Assembly: GCA_019914945.1 (NCBI GenBank)
Contig: CM034103.1
Coordinates: 930,001 to 994,000, forward strand
DNA length: 64,000 nucleotides
Direction: 5' to 3'
Origin: Typha latifolia
Lineage: Eukaryota; Streptophyta; Magnoliopsida; Poales; Typhaceae
Translations under genes and position numbers: made by a program
Notes under the pieces: generated by a model
The model's database searches: none
The model's input: the letters and a program-made list of their open reading frames with translations, nothing else
What the model was told of the DNA's origin: nothing
Shown here: piece after piece, positions 1-10,868 of the stretch
How positions within the stretch are numbered: position 1 is the first letter of the stretch
How the letters are laid out: the number at the start of each line of letters is the position of its first letter

Positions 1-1
1 C

Positions 2-1390
2 ATTTTTGTGGGGAATTCAATTGTTGATATGTACTCGAAATGCCTTGATGTGGATTCTGCCTACATTGCATTCAATATGATGACTGAGAGAAACATAGTG
101 TCATGGAATAGTATCTTATCAGGATTGGTTCATAGTGAGAAATATTTAGAAGCTTTAGAGTTGTTTGATTCAATGAAGAAGGTTGGAGTTGAAAGTGACG
201 AGGTGACTCTTGTTACTATGTTACAGTTGTGCAAGAAGCTTGGGCAGGCAATGTGGTGCAAGTGTATTCATGCCATGGTCATTCGTAAATTATATCTCTC
301 TAATATACTGCTATTGAATTCCTTATTGGATGCTTATGCGAAGTGCGATCTTGTATTTTTGGCATCGAAACTTTTCGAGCGAATGGATGAGAAGAATGTG
401 ATCACATGGAGCACGATGGTCACAGGCTGTGCACACTGTGGTAAGCCTTGTGAAGCAATTGCCTTCTTCATTGAGATGCAGCAGGAATTTGGCAGACCCA
501 ATTCTGTCACCATGCTGAGCCTCATTGAAGCTTGTACTAGTTCCGTGGAGCTGAAGCTATCGAAGTGTGCTCATGGTGTGGCCGTCAGGAACTGTTTTGC
601 TTATGACTTAGCTGTTGCTACTGCATTACTGGACATGTATGCAAAGTGTGGAGACCTGGATTCTTCAAGGCAAGTGTTTGAGATGATGCCTGAAAGAAAT
701 GTGTTAACATGGAATGTGATGATAGGGGCACTGGGGATGAATGGCCACGCCTTAGAAGCTCTTGCTCTGCTCGATGTGATGGTATCAGAAAATGTGGAGC
801 CTAACGGAGTCACGATGCTTGCAGTATTATCTGCCTGCAGCCATGGAGGTTTAGTGAAGGAGGGTCTCTCCTGTTTCGAGAGGATGACGCAGAGCCAACC
901 GCTCCGTCCCCAGTTAGAGCATTACTCGTGCATCATCGACATGTTGGCTAGAGCCGGAGACCTTGAAGGTGCCACAGAGATCATACAAAGAATGCCTGAA
1001 CAAGTTAAGTCAGTCCCTGCTGCCTGGGGTGCTTTGCTGAGTGCTTGCAGAAGCCATGGCAACTATGAACTTGGTCAAGGGGCTGCGTCCCGTGTCCTCG
1101 AGCTGGAGCCCTCAAACTCCGCCGGCTATTTGCTGGCTTTGAGCTTGTATGCAAAAGGTGGATTGGTAGAAGATTCGGCAAATATGAGATTGCTAATGAA
1201 GGAGAAAGGAGTCAAGATCATGAGCGGCTACAGCTTGGTGCACGTAGGGCAGAGGTGTCATAAGTTTGTTTCCTGGGATGGATCTCATCCTGAGAGCAGG
1301 GAGATCTATTCCATGGTAGAGCTTCTTCATTGTTATATGAAGTGGATTTGCAAAAACGATTTGCCCAACAACTTGGGCATAGAATGGTGA
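2..1390 (+). CDS. PLS-class pentatricopeptide repeat protein, 3' part (5' end outside window)
   Basis: The frame is open from base 2 to the TGA at 1388-1390, giving 462 residues without an intron; the true start lies left of the window. The protein is a series of PPR units, recognisable by repeated 'N.L..MYAKCGD...A..VF..M..RN..TWN.M' and 'G...EAL.LF..M...G..P..VT...L..AC' patterns. These units bind RNA one base each in plastids or mitochondria. The last 100 residues ('W..LL..CR.HGN.ELG..A', 'Y.L.SLYA..G...D....R.LMKEKGVK...GYS') are the E motifs that follow the repeats. There is no DYW deaminase domain, so this is a PLS-E type protein, probably an organelle RNA-editing or processing factor. 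From memory the C-terminal half looks most like Arabidopsis At2g17210. Its 3' end faces the catalase gene, 230 bases away. Confidence 0.93.
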   Translation: MFVGNSIVDMYSKCLDVDSAYIAFNMMTERNIVSWNSILSGLVHSEKYLEALELFDSMKKVGVESDEVTLVTMLQLCKKLGQAMWCKCIHAMVIRKLYLSNILLLNSLLDAYAKCDLVFLASKLFERMDEKNVITWSTMVTGCAHCGKPCEAIAFFIEMQQEFGRPNSVTMLSLIEACTSSVELKLSKCAHGVAVRNCFAYDLAVATALLDMYAKCGDLDSSRQVFEMMPERNVLTWNVMIGALGMNGHALEALALLDVMVSENVEPNGVTMLAVLSACSHGGLVKEGLSCFERMTQSQPLRPQLEHYSCIIDMLARAGDLEGATEIIQRMPEQVKSVPAAWGALLSACRSHGNYELGQGAASRVLELEPSNSAGYLLALSLYAKGGLVEDSANMRLLMKEKGVKIMSGYSLVHVGQRCHKFVSWDGSHPESREIYSMVELLHCYMKWICKNDLPNNLGIEW

Positions 1391-1620
1391 TTTGAATTCT
1401 TGATATATTATCTGTATCAACACCATAGCACAACGTCATCAATCACATATTTATTTGCATTATCACAGTTTCAGAACATACGAAGAGTTTGTATGAGCTT
1501 ACAACACATCCTTTATATAACAAGTTATCCCTTACATCATTCATACGAGATAACCCATCCTCCTTGTTTCATTAGATATTACTATGGCTATGGCCATTTA
1601 TTCCAGATTTGCAGCTCTTT

Positions 1621-4600
1621 TTACATGCTTGGTTTCATGCTGAGCCGATTTGCTAGCTTCTCACCCAGAGATGTGTCACACTGGATCCATGGTGAGCATT
1701 AATCAATAAAACATCACCATTAGTGCAAATGTGAGAAACTTTGCCAGGCCAGTTAACAGAGGTAGGGATGATTCAGAAATTTACCTGGGACCAGTATGAG
1801 ATCCAGATTTCGCGGAGTTCATCCGTCACTCTTGGATCAGAGAGTGCTTCAACCCACCGCTGGACAAAGCGCTCTTGCCTAAAATTTTATGAGTATTGCA
1901 AATCAGCGAGTTGGTTGTTTGTGCGTCAAAACCCATAAATGACAAGGAACAAACCTGGCCTGATCAAAGGACCGGTATCTCTCTCCAGGCTGCTTGAAAT
2001 TGTTCTCCTTATCAATTATACACTGTTTATCAAAGAAGCATCAGATCTCATAAACTTCTAACAGAGTACTAAATAAAACTTATGATTGACTTTTGACAAT
2101 TCAAGGAGGAGTATAACAGATATCATCCTTCCCTTTAGTGAGCTATACTAATACATGGAATTCCTAGAATGAAGCTGGAAATGTTATGTAATTATGAAGC
2201 AAAAAAACAATGTAACTTTTGGTCCCCAAGGCTGGCGCCAACACTGATAAAATGTATTGACTGTCAGCTTCATGAAATACATAGTAGGGATTGATATCAC
2301 CAAATTGATCAAGAAGTACACCAAACATACATAGCAAACTTACTTTCTCACGCCTCCCAGTAAGAACGCGGGATGGAATTGGGAACCTCTCAGCATGTTG
2401 AACAGGATCAAACCTTGAAGGGAAATAGTTAACCTGGAAAACCAAAATGATAGGGAACTTACTCCCTCCTCCCACATCAGACGACAAAGGTAAAATTGGA
2501 AGAGCTCACTACCTCCTCGTCTCTGTGCATGAAATTCATAAAGCCATCATGGTGGTTATTGTGATGAGCACATTTCGGTGCATTCACTGGAAGCATCAAA
2601 TAATTTGGCCCCAGGCGATGCCTCTGAGTATCAGCATAGGAGAAAACTCTTGTCTGGAGTAGTTTATCATCTGAGTAGTGGATCCCAGGTACTACAATTG
2701 CTGGGCAGAAAGCAAGTTGTTCATTTTCTGTAAAGAAGTTATCGATGTTCTTGTTCAAGACCATGCGTCCAACGGGCTGGAGAGGGATGATGTCTTCTGG
2801 CCATATCTTGGTAACATCAAGTGGGTCAAAATCAAATCTATCTTCATGGTCAGGATCTATAGTCTGAATGAAAAGCTTCCATTCTGGAAAACTTCCAGCT
2901 GCAATAGAATCATACAAGTCCTTGGTGGCATGGCTGTGGTTGGTGCCTCCAACAGTCACAGCTTCATCCTCCAACAAGCACTTCACACCACAAGTTGGTT
3001 TCCAGTGAAACTTGACATATTGAGCTTTTCCATCCTTATTGATCAGTGTGTAGGTGTTCACACCAAATCCATCCATGTGCCTATAGTTAGCAGGAATGCC
3101 AACATCATCAAAGAGAAAGGTAAACATGTGCAAACTCTCTGGCTGGTGTGAGAAGAAATCAACAATTCTCCAGTTCTCTTGGATGTGGGACTTTGGGTTG
3201 GGTTTCAGAGCATGGACCATATCAGGAAATTTAATTCCATCACGCACGAAAAACACCGGAAAGTTGTTTCCAACAAGATCAAAATTACCCTGAGAAGAAA
3301 TTAAAAACTACAGTTATGAGTCTGAAATTTAGCATTTGCTGTATACAATTCTTCTTTTGTATTATTCTACAGAAAATATACTCTCTTGAAAAGCTTTTCT
3401 GGAAGCAGATAGCCAAAACAGTAAGAAACAGTAAGCATCAAGATGGAATTCTATGAAATATCTCAGTTGACAGAAATATGGTTACAAGGTCTATATATAC
3501 ATGCATACATATATATATATATATGTATATGGAGTCAAGAAGTGTTAAAATTGCAATAGCTTAGATCATGATAGCCAGCCCAAGTATACAACTTGTGACT
3601 GGGAGAAATAAAAGACATCATCCCTTCTATCAAATTCTAAGAAACACGATGCAAATATAATTCTGTCAACAGAGGACTGATGAGCTATTTGCCATGAATA
3701 GAAGAACAGGACCGGGGTACCCATCTACCAAAATTTCTCTTTCACATATAAAAACTATCATAAAGCTGCCACAGATTAACCAGAGAAGAGAACAACATAA
3801 TGAATAGCATCGACTCCATAGATCTACAAACTGCAGACTTTTCAAATTGTTCTACTGCTACATGAAATTCGGTCAATGTACGTCGATAGCAACAGAATAA
3901 AATGCAAGAGAGGTTGCCAGGCGCTAAGTGCTGACAACATAAACTTGGTCAGAGAAACCAAACATGCTTATAACACGATTCATAGCTTAAATCTTCTCAA
4001 ATATATGTTTAATCAGATATCAAATCAAGAAGGAAAAGAAAAAACTGAATCAAGAAAATTCTCCTTGGACCAACTCATAAACAAATAGCGAATCCAGATT
4101 TTGGGCAACATGCACAGAGATGGACAACATTTACCTCCCTAGTATAGAACTTGACGGCAAAACCACGCGGATCTCTCAAGGTTTCCGGGCTCCCACGCTC
4201 ATGAATAACAGTCGAAAAGCGAACAATCACCGGCGTCTGGACTCCCGGCGCCCGAAGGAAATCAGCACAAGTCAGATGAGAAACATCATGAGTCACCTCA
4301 AAGAAGCCCTTGGCACTAGCTCCCCTGGCATGAACAACTCTCTCCGGGATGCGCTCCCTATCAAACTGGGCAAGCTTCTCAATTACATGATAATCCTCAA
4401 GGAGAATAGGCCCTACATTAAAAAAAATAAAGACAATTCCAACAAGTACATTCGTAGATTATATCAACTGCATACGATTAGAGTCTCACTCTACATTCCT
4501 ATATCATGAGCAGCAAACCAACAAAAGAGTTCATAAATCTATGAACTCTGTAAAGGCTTTGCAAGTATAAAATTTTCAGGATACTAAAATTAGCAAATAC

Positions 4601-4947
4601 TTTCAAACACTAAAACCCTAATTCGACACCCACTACCGATGATCCATAAAGATGGCAACTTAAATAATAACAACAACAACAAAAAAAACCATCAAGGAGC
4701 CAACAAAGAGTTCATAAATCGATCGCTGATCCATCACTTACCTCGATAACCGACGGTGAGAGAGGAATTGTTATTCCAAACAGGCGCACCGGAGTTGGTG
4801 GTCCAGAAGTTGGAGTTGTGAGCGCTCGATGGGCGATGCTGCCATTAAAACAAACACACATAGCGATCCCACTAGAATGATTAGAAAAAAAATAAAAATC
4901 AAAACTTTATGTTCTAAAACGATGGAAGATACCTTGTATGGATCCAT
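1621..4947 (-). CDS. CAT: Catalase (peroxisomal haem catalase), 8 exons, complete
   Basis: Catalase splits hydrogen peroxide to water and oxygen in peroxisomes. Exons on the minus strand: 4933-4947, 4742-4838, 4135-4412, 2513-3289, 2344-2433, 1955-2022, 1785-1878, 1621-1680. All junctions are GT..AG and keep phase, giving 492 residues, the usual plant length. The N-terminus is MDPYKHRPSS. His65 (in [11 protein letters not shown]) and Asn138 (in [14 protein letters not shown]) are the catalytic pair at their canonical numbers. The haem-ligand tyrosine sits in [15 protein letters not shown], near residue 348. The NADPH/haem fold continues to '[19 protein letters not shown]' and the C-terminus ...RLSMKPSM, which has the peroxisome-targeting region of plant catalases. 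A TATA box lies about 60 bases before the ATG. Nothing is missing; it should be functional. Which plant catalase class (CAT1/2/3) it belongs to cannot be told by eye. Confidence 0.97.
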
Positions 4948-5006
4948 TGCTTCTCTCTCTCTCTACCGAATCGGATAAGAACAAGAACTCCTCCTAATCT
5001 AACCCT

Positions 5007-5014
5007 TATTTATA
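5007..5014 (-). promoter_or_regulatory. TATA box of the catalase gene
   Basis: TATAAATA on the minus strand, 60 bases before the catalase ATG at 4947. Transcription would start near 4980, leaving a leader of about 35 nt that is CT/AG-rich. Placement and sequence fit a plant TATA box; the start site itself is inferred. Confidence 0.6.
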
Positions 5015-5608
5015 GGGAATAGAGTGGGAAAGCTTGGAGGTCGTCCTTTAATGGCGGTTTGTGCCCCACCAAAATAAGTATAAAATCGTTTTAAAAAAAA
5101 GTCTAATTCTAACCGATAAGTAGAAAGAGAAATTTTAAGACATTTTTCCTGGTCAAGAGGAATAATAGATCACGAGTCTAGATGTAATTATCCTTTAGAA
5201 CTTTTGGTCAACGAGCTATAATCGGATTATAGAATATTATAGATGGAAAATTGCATCTTATCTAGCTTAATTAAAACCTAATAATAATAATAATAATAAT
5301 AATAATAAGATGAAAAATAAATAGCCTAACAGGACACCAGAGCCCACGGATTCATATGGGCAGTTTGTTTGCATGCATGAATGCCACCTTATCAGCTTAT
5401 CTTTTTATTTATTTATTTATTTTGAGCTTTTTTAGAATACGAGGTAGGAGGGTTATGTCCTTTTCCTAGTGATTTGGTGGAACAAAAATTAAAATAAAAT
5501 ATTGTGGGGATTAATCTTCTTGGCATTTGAGATTGAGACCTTGAATAGATGGTATATGTAGGGACAAACATTAGATCACGGTCATTAATTTGAGAAGTTT
5601 GGCATGCT

Positions 5609-5706
5609 ACATAGCTACTTCAAAACTCTAGTAGAGTTGGTAGGTATCTTGCTACATAGCTACTTCAAAATCAATCAATTCTAGTAGAGTTGGTAGGTAT
5701 CTTGCT
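5609..5706 (+). repeat. Imperfect tandem duplication at the left SINE junction
   Basis: Two head-to-tail units, 5609-5653 and 5654-5706. Each begins with the SINE target sequence (acatagctacttcaaaa) followed by the SINE head (ctagtagagttggtaggtat). The units differ mainly by a short insert (tcaatcaatt) in the second. This looks like a local duplication of the junction after the SINE had inserted. Confidence 0.8.
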
Positions 5707-6040
5707 CATGACCAAGGAGGTCATGAGTTCAACTCCAACCCCAAACAATATTGTGGAGAAATTGTTTGGTGGTTGGTAGTTTGGTGGCTTAGTTCGATTT
5801 GGTTGATGGCTCGGCAGTGCGGTTAGGCTTGGAAGAACAGTTGGCAACGCAACGGCTTGGATTAGGTCTCGGCGGCGTTTAATTCGAAGCAATTGTTCGG
5901 CGACGCATATGGCTTGAAACCTAGACTAGACAGCTAAAAGCTCAGTGGGGCCTAAAGTGCCTTTGTATCTAGGGAGGGTTGGCCCTTTGTTCAGTCCATA
6001 TCTAGCCTTCGGGCTCATGAATGATCCAAAAAAAAAAAAA
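5672..6040 (+). mobile_element. tRNA-derived SINE with poly(A) tail and target-site duplication
   Basis: An element of about 370 bp lies between two copies of an 18-base direct repeat, acatagctacttcaaaat (5654-5671 and 6041-6058), which is the target-site duplication. The head has a pol III A-box-like stretch (tagtagagttggtagg, about 5682-5697) and a B-box match (gttcaactc, 5727-5735). They are about 45 bases apart, as in tRNA genes. The body is unrelated GC-richer sequence and the 3' end is a run of 14 A's directly before the right repeat. All hallmarks of a plant SINE are visible. There is no coding capacity. It lies in gene-poor DNA upstream of the catalase gene. Confidence 0.85.
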
Positions 6041-6189
6041 ACATAGCTACTTCAAAATTGAAGGGAATTTTATTCATTACATAATTAGTTCTATCAAAAT
6101 AAGAGAATTATATTACTTTTATCTTTTATTTTGAAAAAAAATTTTTGGCTTTAACGAGACTTATATGGTCATTACATAAATACAATACA

Positions 6190-6410
6190 GAGGTACTTAG
6201 ATTTTATCAAATTTTAGCTAACATAATAAACCGTTTAGTCTAAGTTCCAAGCAATGTATATTGACAAGCTATTACTCTGAACTAAATGTCACTTTGAGCT
6301 ACGTGCTCTGAATCAAATATCGTTGAGTCATTCACTCTAAGTCGAACTATTAAACTACAAAATAAATTTTTTATAATAATTATTTAGAATTGGAGTCGAC
6401 TCGACGAACT
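6190..6410 (+). repeat. Dispersed repeat family, copy 1
   Basis: This segment shares diverged blocks with two other places in the window. 'ttttatcaaa.tta gctaa.ata.taaaccgt' matches the copy at 43945. 'tactctgaactaaa' and the tail 'ttaaa.ta..aaataa.ttttttataat' match the copy at 55740. It has no open frame. Family and class (SINE, MITE or LTR relic) are not identified. Confidence 0.6.
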
Positions 6411-8722
6411 CTTTAGAGGTAAGAGGTACTTGCTCTAATTTACTTTATCCATAATGTTTCTTCTAATATGCAGCTTTACTTCTAGAGTATATTATATAGA
6501 AAAGTGACTCTTGTTAGAGAGAGAACTATGTGAAACAACATAATTTAGGCATTTGGAAAATTTGATTGCTTGTGTTACCAACATTATTTTATAAGGAAAT
6601 TGTCCCTAGGCTAATATTTTATTAAAATTCAAATATCATAAGTTTGATATGCATAAGTTTAGAAATGGAAAATATAGTCTACACATTTACAAACCCTAGC
6701 ACTTAGGCAAATATACCCCAACTCAACTGAGAAAGCACTGGTATCAAAAAAAGGGAAGATAATGTTAGTACCCAAAGTAAAAACAAAGAAACAGAGAAGA
6801 AGAGATACAAGCTCCTAAAACCAAGCTTTGTTTACCAACTTGATGTTCATAATATACACAAAGAACTTTAACGGACTTGATCACTTAGATAGACCATTCA
6901 TCTCACATTAGTGTGGCAATTTTTGACTTAATATGAGCTCAAAGACTTTAAATGGATTTAAAATTTACTATAATCGGATTGAGAGATCTAAGCTAATTAT
7001 TAAACTCATCGTGTTTATGTTTATTATCATTTAATCTATTTAAATTCAACTTTGTCTATAATTATTTGTTTGGAATCAGATAACATATTTATTATCGGCT
7101 AACTTAACTATAACTTGAATAACTTATTTATAATTTGAATAAAATTGTTTATAACCTAACTAAATTTGCTTATAATCTGATCAGCTAATGTAAATCTAAA
7201 TAACTCATGCCACTCCGTCTGATAGACAATGAAAGGTTAATTTGGAAGGCCTCCATGGAGAGGAGGGATGTCTTAATTCCACCACTAGTCCAAATTAATC
7301 AGTCACAACTGCACTTTCCTAATTAACTAATTAAGAACATCACAAGTGTATGAAACATTTAGCTATTAATTGACTAATTCCACAAATTTGTAATGTACTT
7401 TCCTAGCTATCGAGAGTTTTTTTATATTATTATTTGCATCGCATGTATAATATTCATATTGCTATACAGTATGACCTCGTTCACATGTAGAATAAGGTTG
7501 ATATTAGTATAGTTATTTTGATTTCTTTTACTAGTATGTTTAAAAGAGTTTATATTGATATAAGTTATTTTAATATTTAGTAATATATTAATAAAATGCG
7601 TAATAATTATCTTTGATATGATATAAATTTCATTGCCATCACTATCCTATTTCGTTACTGATATTGACACCAATCCACAATCATGGGAACTTTAAAATAA
7701 TATTTTAATAAATAACTAAATTATCTTTTATAATGAATAAATGAGAAGAAAAGAGAAGAGGAAAAAAAAAATAAGTTGATTGAAATGATAGTGGATAAAA
7801 GTGATGTTTCTTTTATAATAGTAATTAATAAATATAAAAATGTTAGATGGAAGAGGAGATGAGAAAAAAATGTAAATATTACTATACTACTATAAGTCTA
7901 AGTGTTTGTTTATGCGCCGAATAGTATAAAGAGGCTTATATTAGAATAAGTTTATTCTTATTACAGACGCATAAATATGAGGAAAAGATAGGGATGTTAT
8001 AAGTAGGTGTAATCTGGCTACAAATATGAAGGATTGATTGCACTCTTTGTGCATGTAAGATTAAGCAATATATTGAGTAACTCATGGCAATAGATCATGA
8101 CCAGGACAAGAAGCCAAAGGAGACCTAAAAATTGATGACTAATCTGAAGGTTTTACAGCAAACTTTTCCTGATTCTTTCCATTTATTAATTGATATAACG
8201 AGTATTTTTATTGAAAATTTTAAGCTATTACTTTTTCCATTTAGACAAAAAATTTTAAGGAAATAATTAAAATAAATAAATAAATAAATGAGGCGCGTCG
8301 GGTGCATTGTAATAACGAATGAGCATTAGTCGAGATTGGAAACAACATTAACGTGCATCGGTCGAGATCAGAAACAATATTAAGGTAATACTACATACAT
8401 CTTCCCTACAGATCAAGAAATAAAAAGAAACATCATGTCCATTATTTGACAACAACCAAGCAAAGAAAAAACAATCAAAATGTTGGTAAAACCAAAATAT
8501 CATTTTAGGGTTCAAGAACAGCCTCCCCCACCCCCCCTCCCCCCCCCCCCAAAAAAAAATTTGATGCTTTCCTAATATAAACTATGACACAAAATATTGG
8601 AAACCATACCTTAAAATTTCCTCTTAAAATCACTTCATTTTACAATATCACTCCAAAAAAAATAATAATAAAGAAAAGGTGATACAATATCAATCACAAG
8701 GTAAATGATAAAAAGCATAACA
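6411..8722. other. Gene-free AT-rich intergenic DNA
   Basis: No ORF here resembles a protein and no splice-consistent coding region is visible. The stretch is AT-rich with scattered low-complexity tracts: (TAAA)n near 8270-8290, and a C-run followed directly by an A-run at about 8527-8568. The last few hundred bases are the 3' flank of the C2H2 gene on the minus strand. Confidence 0.7.
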
Positions 8723-9454
8723 CTAACTTTGAGATCTATTCTTCTCCTTCTCCTTATCCTTCTCCTTCTCCTCCTCCTCCTCATCCGGCGGCGGCGGGAG
8801 GTTCAAGTCGACCTCAAACCTTCTCCTCTTCGCCGTCGTCGAAGGCGCCGCGACATTTTTATCTTTTACCCCCTCCTTCTCCTTTCCTTTCATATAACAC
8901 CCCTTCTTGCTCTTATGACTCGCCCTATGCCCTCCTAAAGCTTGCCTCGTCTTAAACCCCGTTTTGCACAACTCGCACTTGAACAACTCCCCTCCTCTCC
9001 CCTCCTCCTCCGTCTCCGCCTTCGCCTTCGCCTTCACCTCGCTCTCCGACAGCATCACCAGCGACGCCGCCGCCTCCTTCTCGCTCCCCGACTCCTTCCT
9101 AGGCGGCACCACGCCGCGCCAGTTCCTCTCCGGGTGGCACCGCATGTGCCCATGCAGGGCCTTCGCCGACTTGAACGACCGCTGGCACACCGCGCAGCGC
9201 AGCGGGCCGTCGGGCACTCTCCGGCGGCGCTTCTCGCTGGGCTGGGATGGAACAGTGGAGGAGGAGGTAGGGTCAGGCTCCTGGTCTTGGTCTCTGCCAC
9301 CGTCGAGGTCGGCGGAGATGGCCGGAGTGGGGTCGAGTTCGTGGGTGGACTTGAGGGGGCGGTTTCTGAAAGGATCGTCGTCGTCGCCGCCGGCGCCGGA
9401 GGATAAGCCGCCGAGGTGCTGGTGGTGGATGACATGGGGGAGAGGGATGCTCAT
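8723..9454 (-). CDS. Two-finger C2H2 zinc-finger repressor with EAR motif (ZAT-like)
   Basis: Single-exon gene of 243 residues. The frame is open further upstream, but the first real ATG is at 9454 (MSIPLPHVIHH); the upstream part is a translated CT-rich leader. Finger 1 is C87-x2-C90-x12-H103-x3-H107 with the variant core KALHGH. Finger 2 is C160-x2-C163-x12-H176-x3-H180 with the plant-specific core QALGGH. A basic cluster KRRRR (about 75-79) can act as nuclear signal. VDLNLPP near 216-220 is an EAR-type motif, known in this family to recruit TOPLESS co-repressors. The C-terminus is a Glu/Lys-rich tail. Likely a nuclear transcriptional repressor in stress or development; the exact subfamily cannot be assigned. 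High GC content contrasts with the flanking DNA. Confidence 0.9.
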   Translation of the reverse strand: MSIPLPHVIHHQHLGGLSSGAGGDDDDPFRNRPLKSTHELDPTPAISADLDGGRDQDQEPDPTSSSTVPSQPSEKRRRRVPDGPLRCAVCQRSFKSAKALHGHMRCHPERNWRGVVPPRKESGSEKEAAASLVMLSESEVKAKAKAETEEEGRGGELFKCELCKTGFKTRQALGGHRASHKSKKGCYMKGKEKEGVKDKNVAAPSTTAKRRRFEVDLNLPPPPDEEEEEKEKDKEKEKNRSQS

Positions 9455-10868
9455 AAGTATGTGTGTGATGAGAGAGAGAGATAGATAGAGCAAGAGAGAG
9501 AGAGAGGAAGTTTTAGGGTTTTGGAGTATTTGGAAGGGAAGTGGAGTGAACCGCTACGTCGATTCGTTACGTGCTCTTATTATTATTATTATTATTTTTT
9601 TTTTTGTGGGGTTTTATTTGTAGTATTCAATGGAGAGGTACTAACGAGGAACGGAACGGTGTGAGTACCCAAAATGACCTTAACTAATACTTTAACAAAG
9701 TAACTATAACTAAAATGACAAATATGCCATCCCATCAGAAGAATACATACAGGGGCATTTTTGTCAGCACATATAAGTTGTAAATTATCGATAACATCTC
9801 AGGGGTACACCGTGAGTACTCCCAGCGTATTTTACTTCTAAAAATAAATATTTTCTTTTTTTTTTCTCTCTATTTATTTTTGGTCAGCAGTTGTGTTTGC
9901 TGGATACCCCCACGACGGCACGTAACGGTTATTGGGAGCGCATGGTGGTGGACGCAGGGGAAACGTTTCCCGACGGGAAGAAAGGGAAACGCGGTTTGGG
10001 CTAATTTGGGAAAGACTTTTGAATAGATCTACTGGGGACACTCAAAAAGGAGGGAACGAGAATATTTGCTGAGCTAATTAGCTTGGGTTGACTTCGACCA
10101 AATTAGAAAGTATGGGAAGTCCAACATTAATTAAAAGTGTCGAGGAATTGGATAAATAAAAGGAAAGAACAGCAAATATTAGCTGACTACACTGTAGAAC
10201 TATAATGGTGGGAAGCTTCTTTCTTTAATTTCATCTTATCCTAGTGATTCACACCCAGCTGCAGCAGCTGTTAGTCAGTCATATAACCCAAGTTGGAAAT
10301 AATAGGGGTAGTTTAGTCATTTAGAAACTTATTTATAGTAGAAAATATTGGCGTACGTAAACCATTATAGGAGGGTGAACTATAATTTTTTCTTATATTT
10401 ATTTAAGCCAGACATTTGGTTTCACATTTCAAAATAGATCATCCCCATTATCATAGTAAAAAGCCTTTTTTTTTTTTAACAAGAGACGATGCTACATGAG
10501 GTTACAATCATGGTGTTTATAGATGAGATATAGCTTTTACTTAAAACATACAACAATTTATTGATTACGAATAATAAATACAGAACAGGGAGGTGTGCAG
10601 AGCTGAGGCAGTAGACTTGAGAAATTGTAAATTTCAGCTGCGTTCCAGGGAAATTGATACTTTTCGTGTTACTCTCAGCAGTCTCCAGATTCATTGCTTC
10701 ACTTGAGAATGATCCGAAGGTCATCAATCTGTTAATATTGAGTGAATCCATGGCCGCACCAATAATTGCTTCTTCCCACAGCGAAGAATTAAGATAGTAG
10801 AAGATCAAGTATTACATTTAGCTGATTCACAAGTGACATAATGCTATATTACTTGAAAGTCCTGACCC
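9455..10868. other. Promoter of the C2H2 gene and 3' flank of the U-box gene
   Basis: The part next to 9454 is the C2H2 leader and promoter, with an interrupted (GA)n tract at about 9471-9507. A W-box core (TTGACT) lies near 10088. Two CAGCTG hexamers three bases apart lie at 10256-10270. From about 10500 to 10868 is probably 3' UTR of the U-box gene. An open frame there (10476-10808, minus) has no family resemblance and is not called. Confidence 0.55.

Noticed and set aside
2678..3151. Long plus-strand open frame over the catalase gene
   Set aside because: It is the antisense shadow of catalase exon 4 and has no family resemblance.
5681..5740. A tRNA gene
   Set aside because: A and B boxes are present but no acceptor stem or anticodon arm folds; the poly(A) tail and target duplication show it is a SINE head.
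7460..7990. Possible MITE, because of 'gacctcgttcacatgt' at one side and 'gtgtttgtttatgcgcc' at the other, with a faint match to 37690-37815
   Set aside because: No convincing terminal inverted repeat or target duplication could be aligned by eye.
8942..9488. Arg/Ser-rich plus-strand open frames over the C2H2 gene
   Set aside because: GC-rich antisense shadows; the C2H2 frame on the other strand explains the region.
10476..10808. 110-codon minus-strand open frame after the U-box gene
   Set aside because: No domain or conserved pattern; position fits the 3' UTR of the U-box gene.
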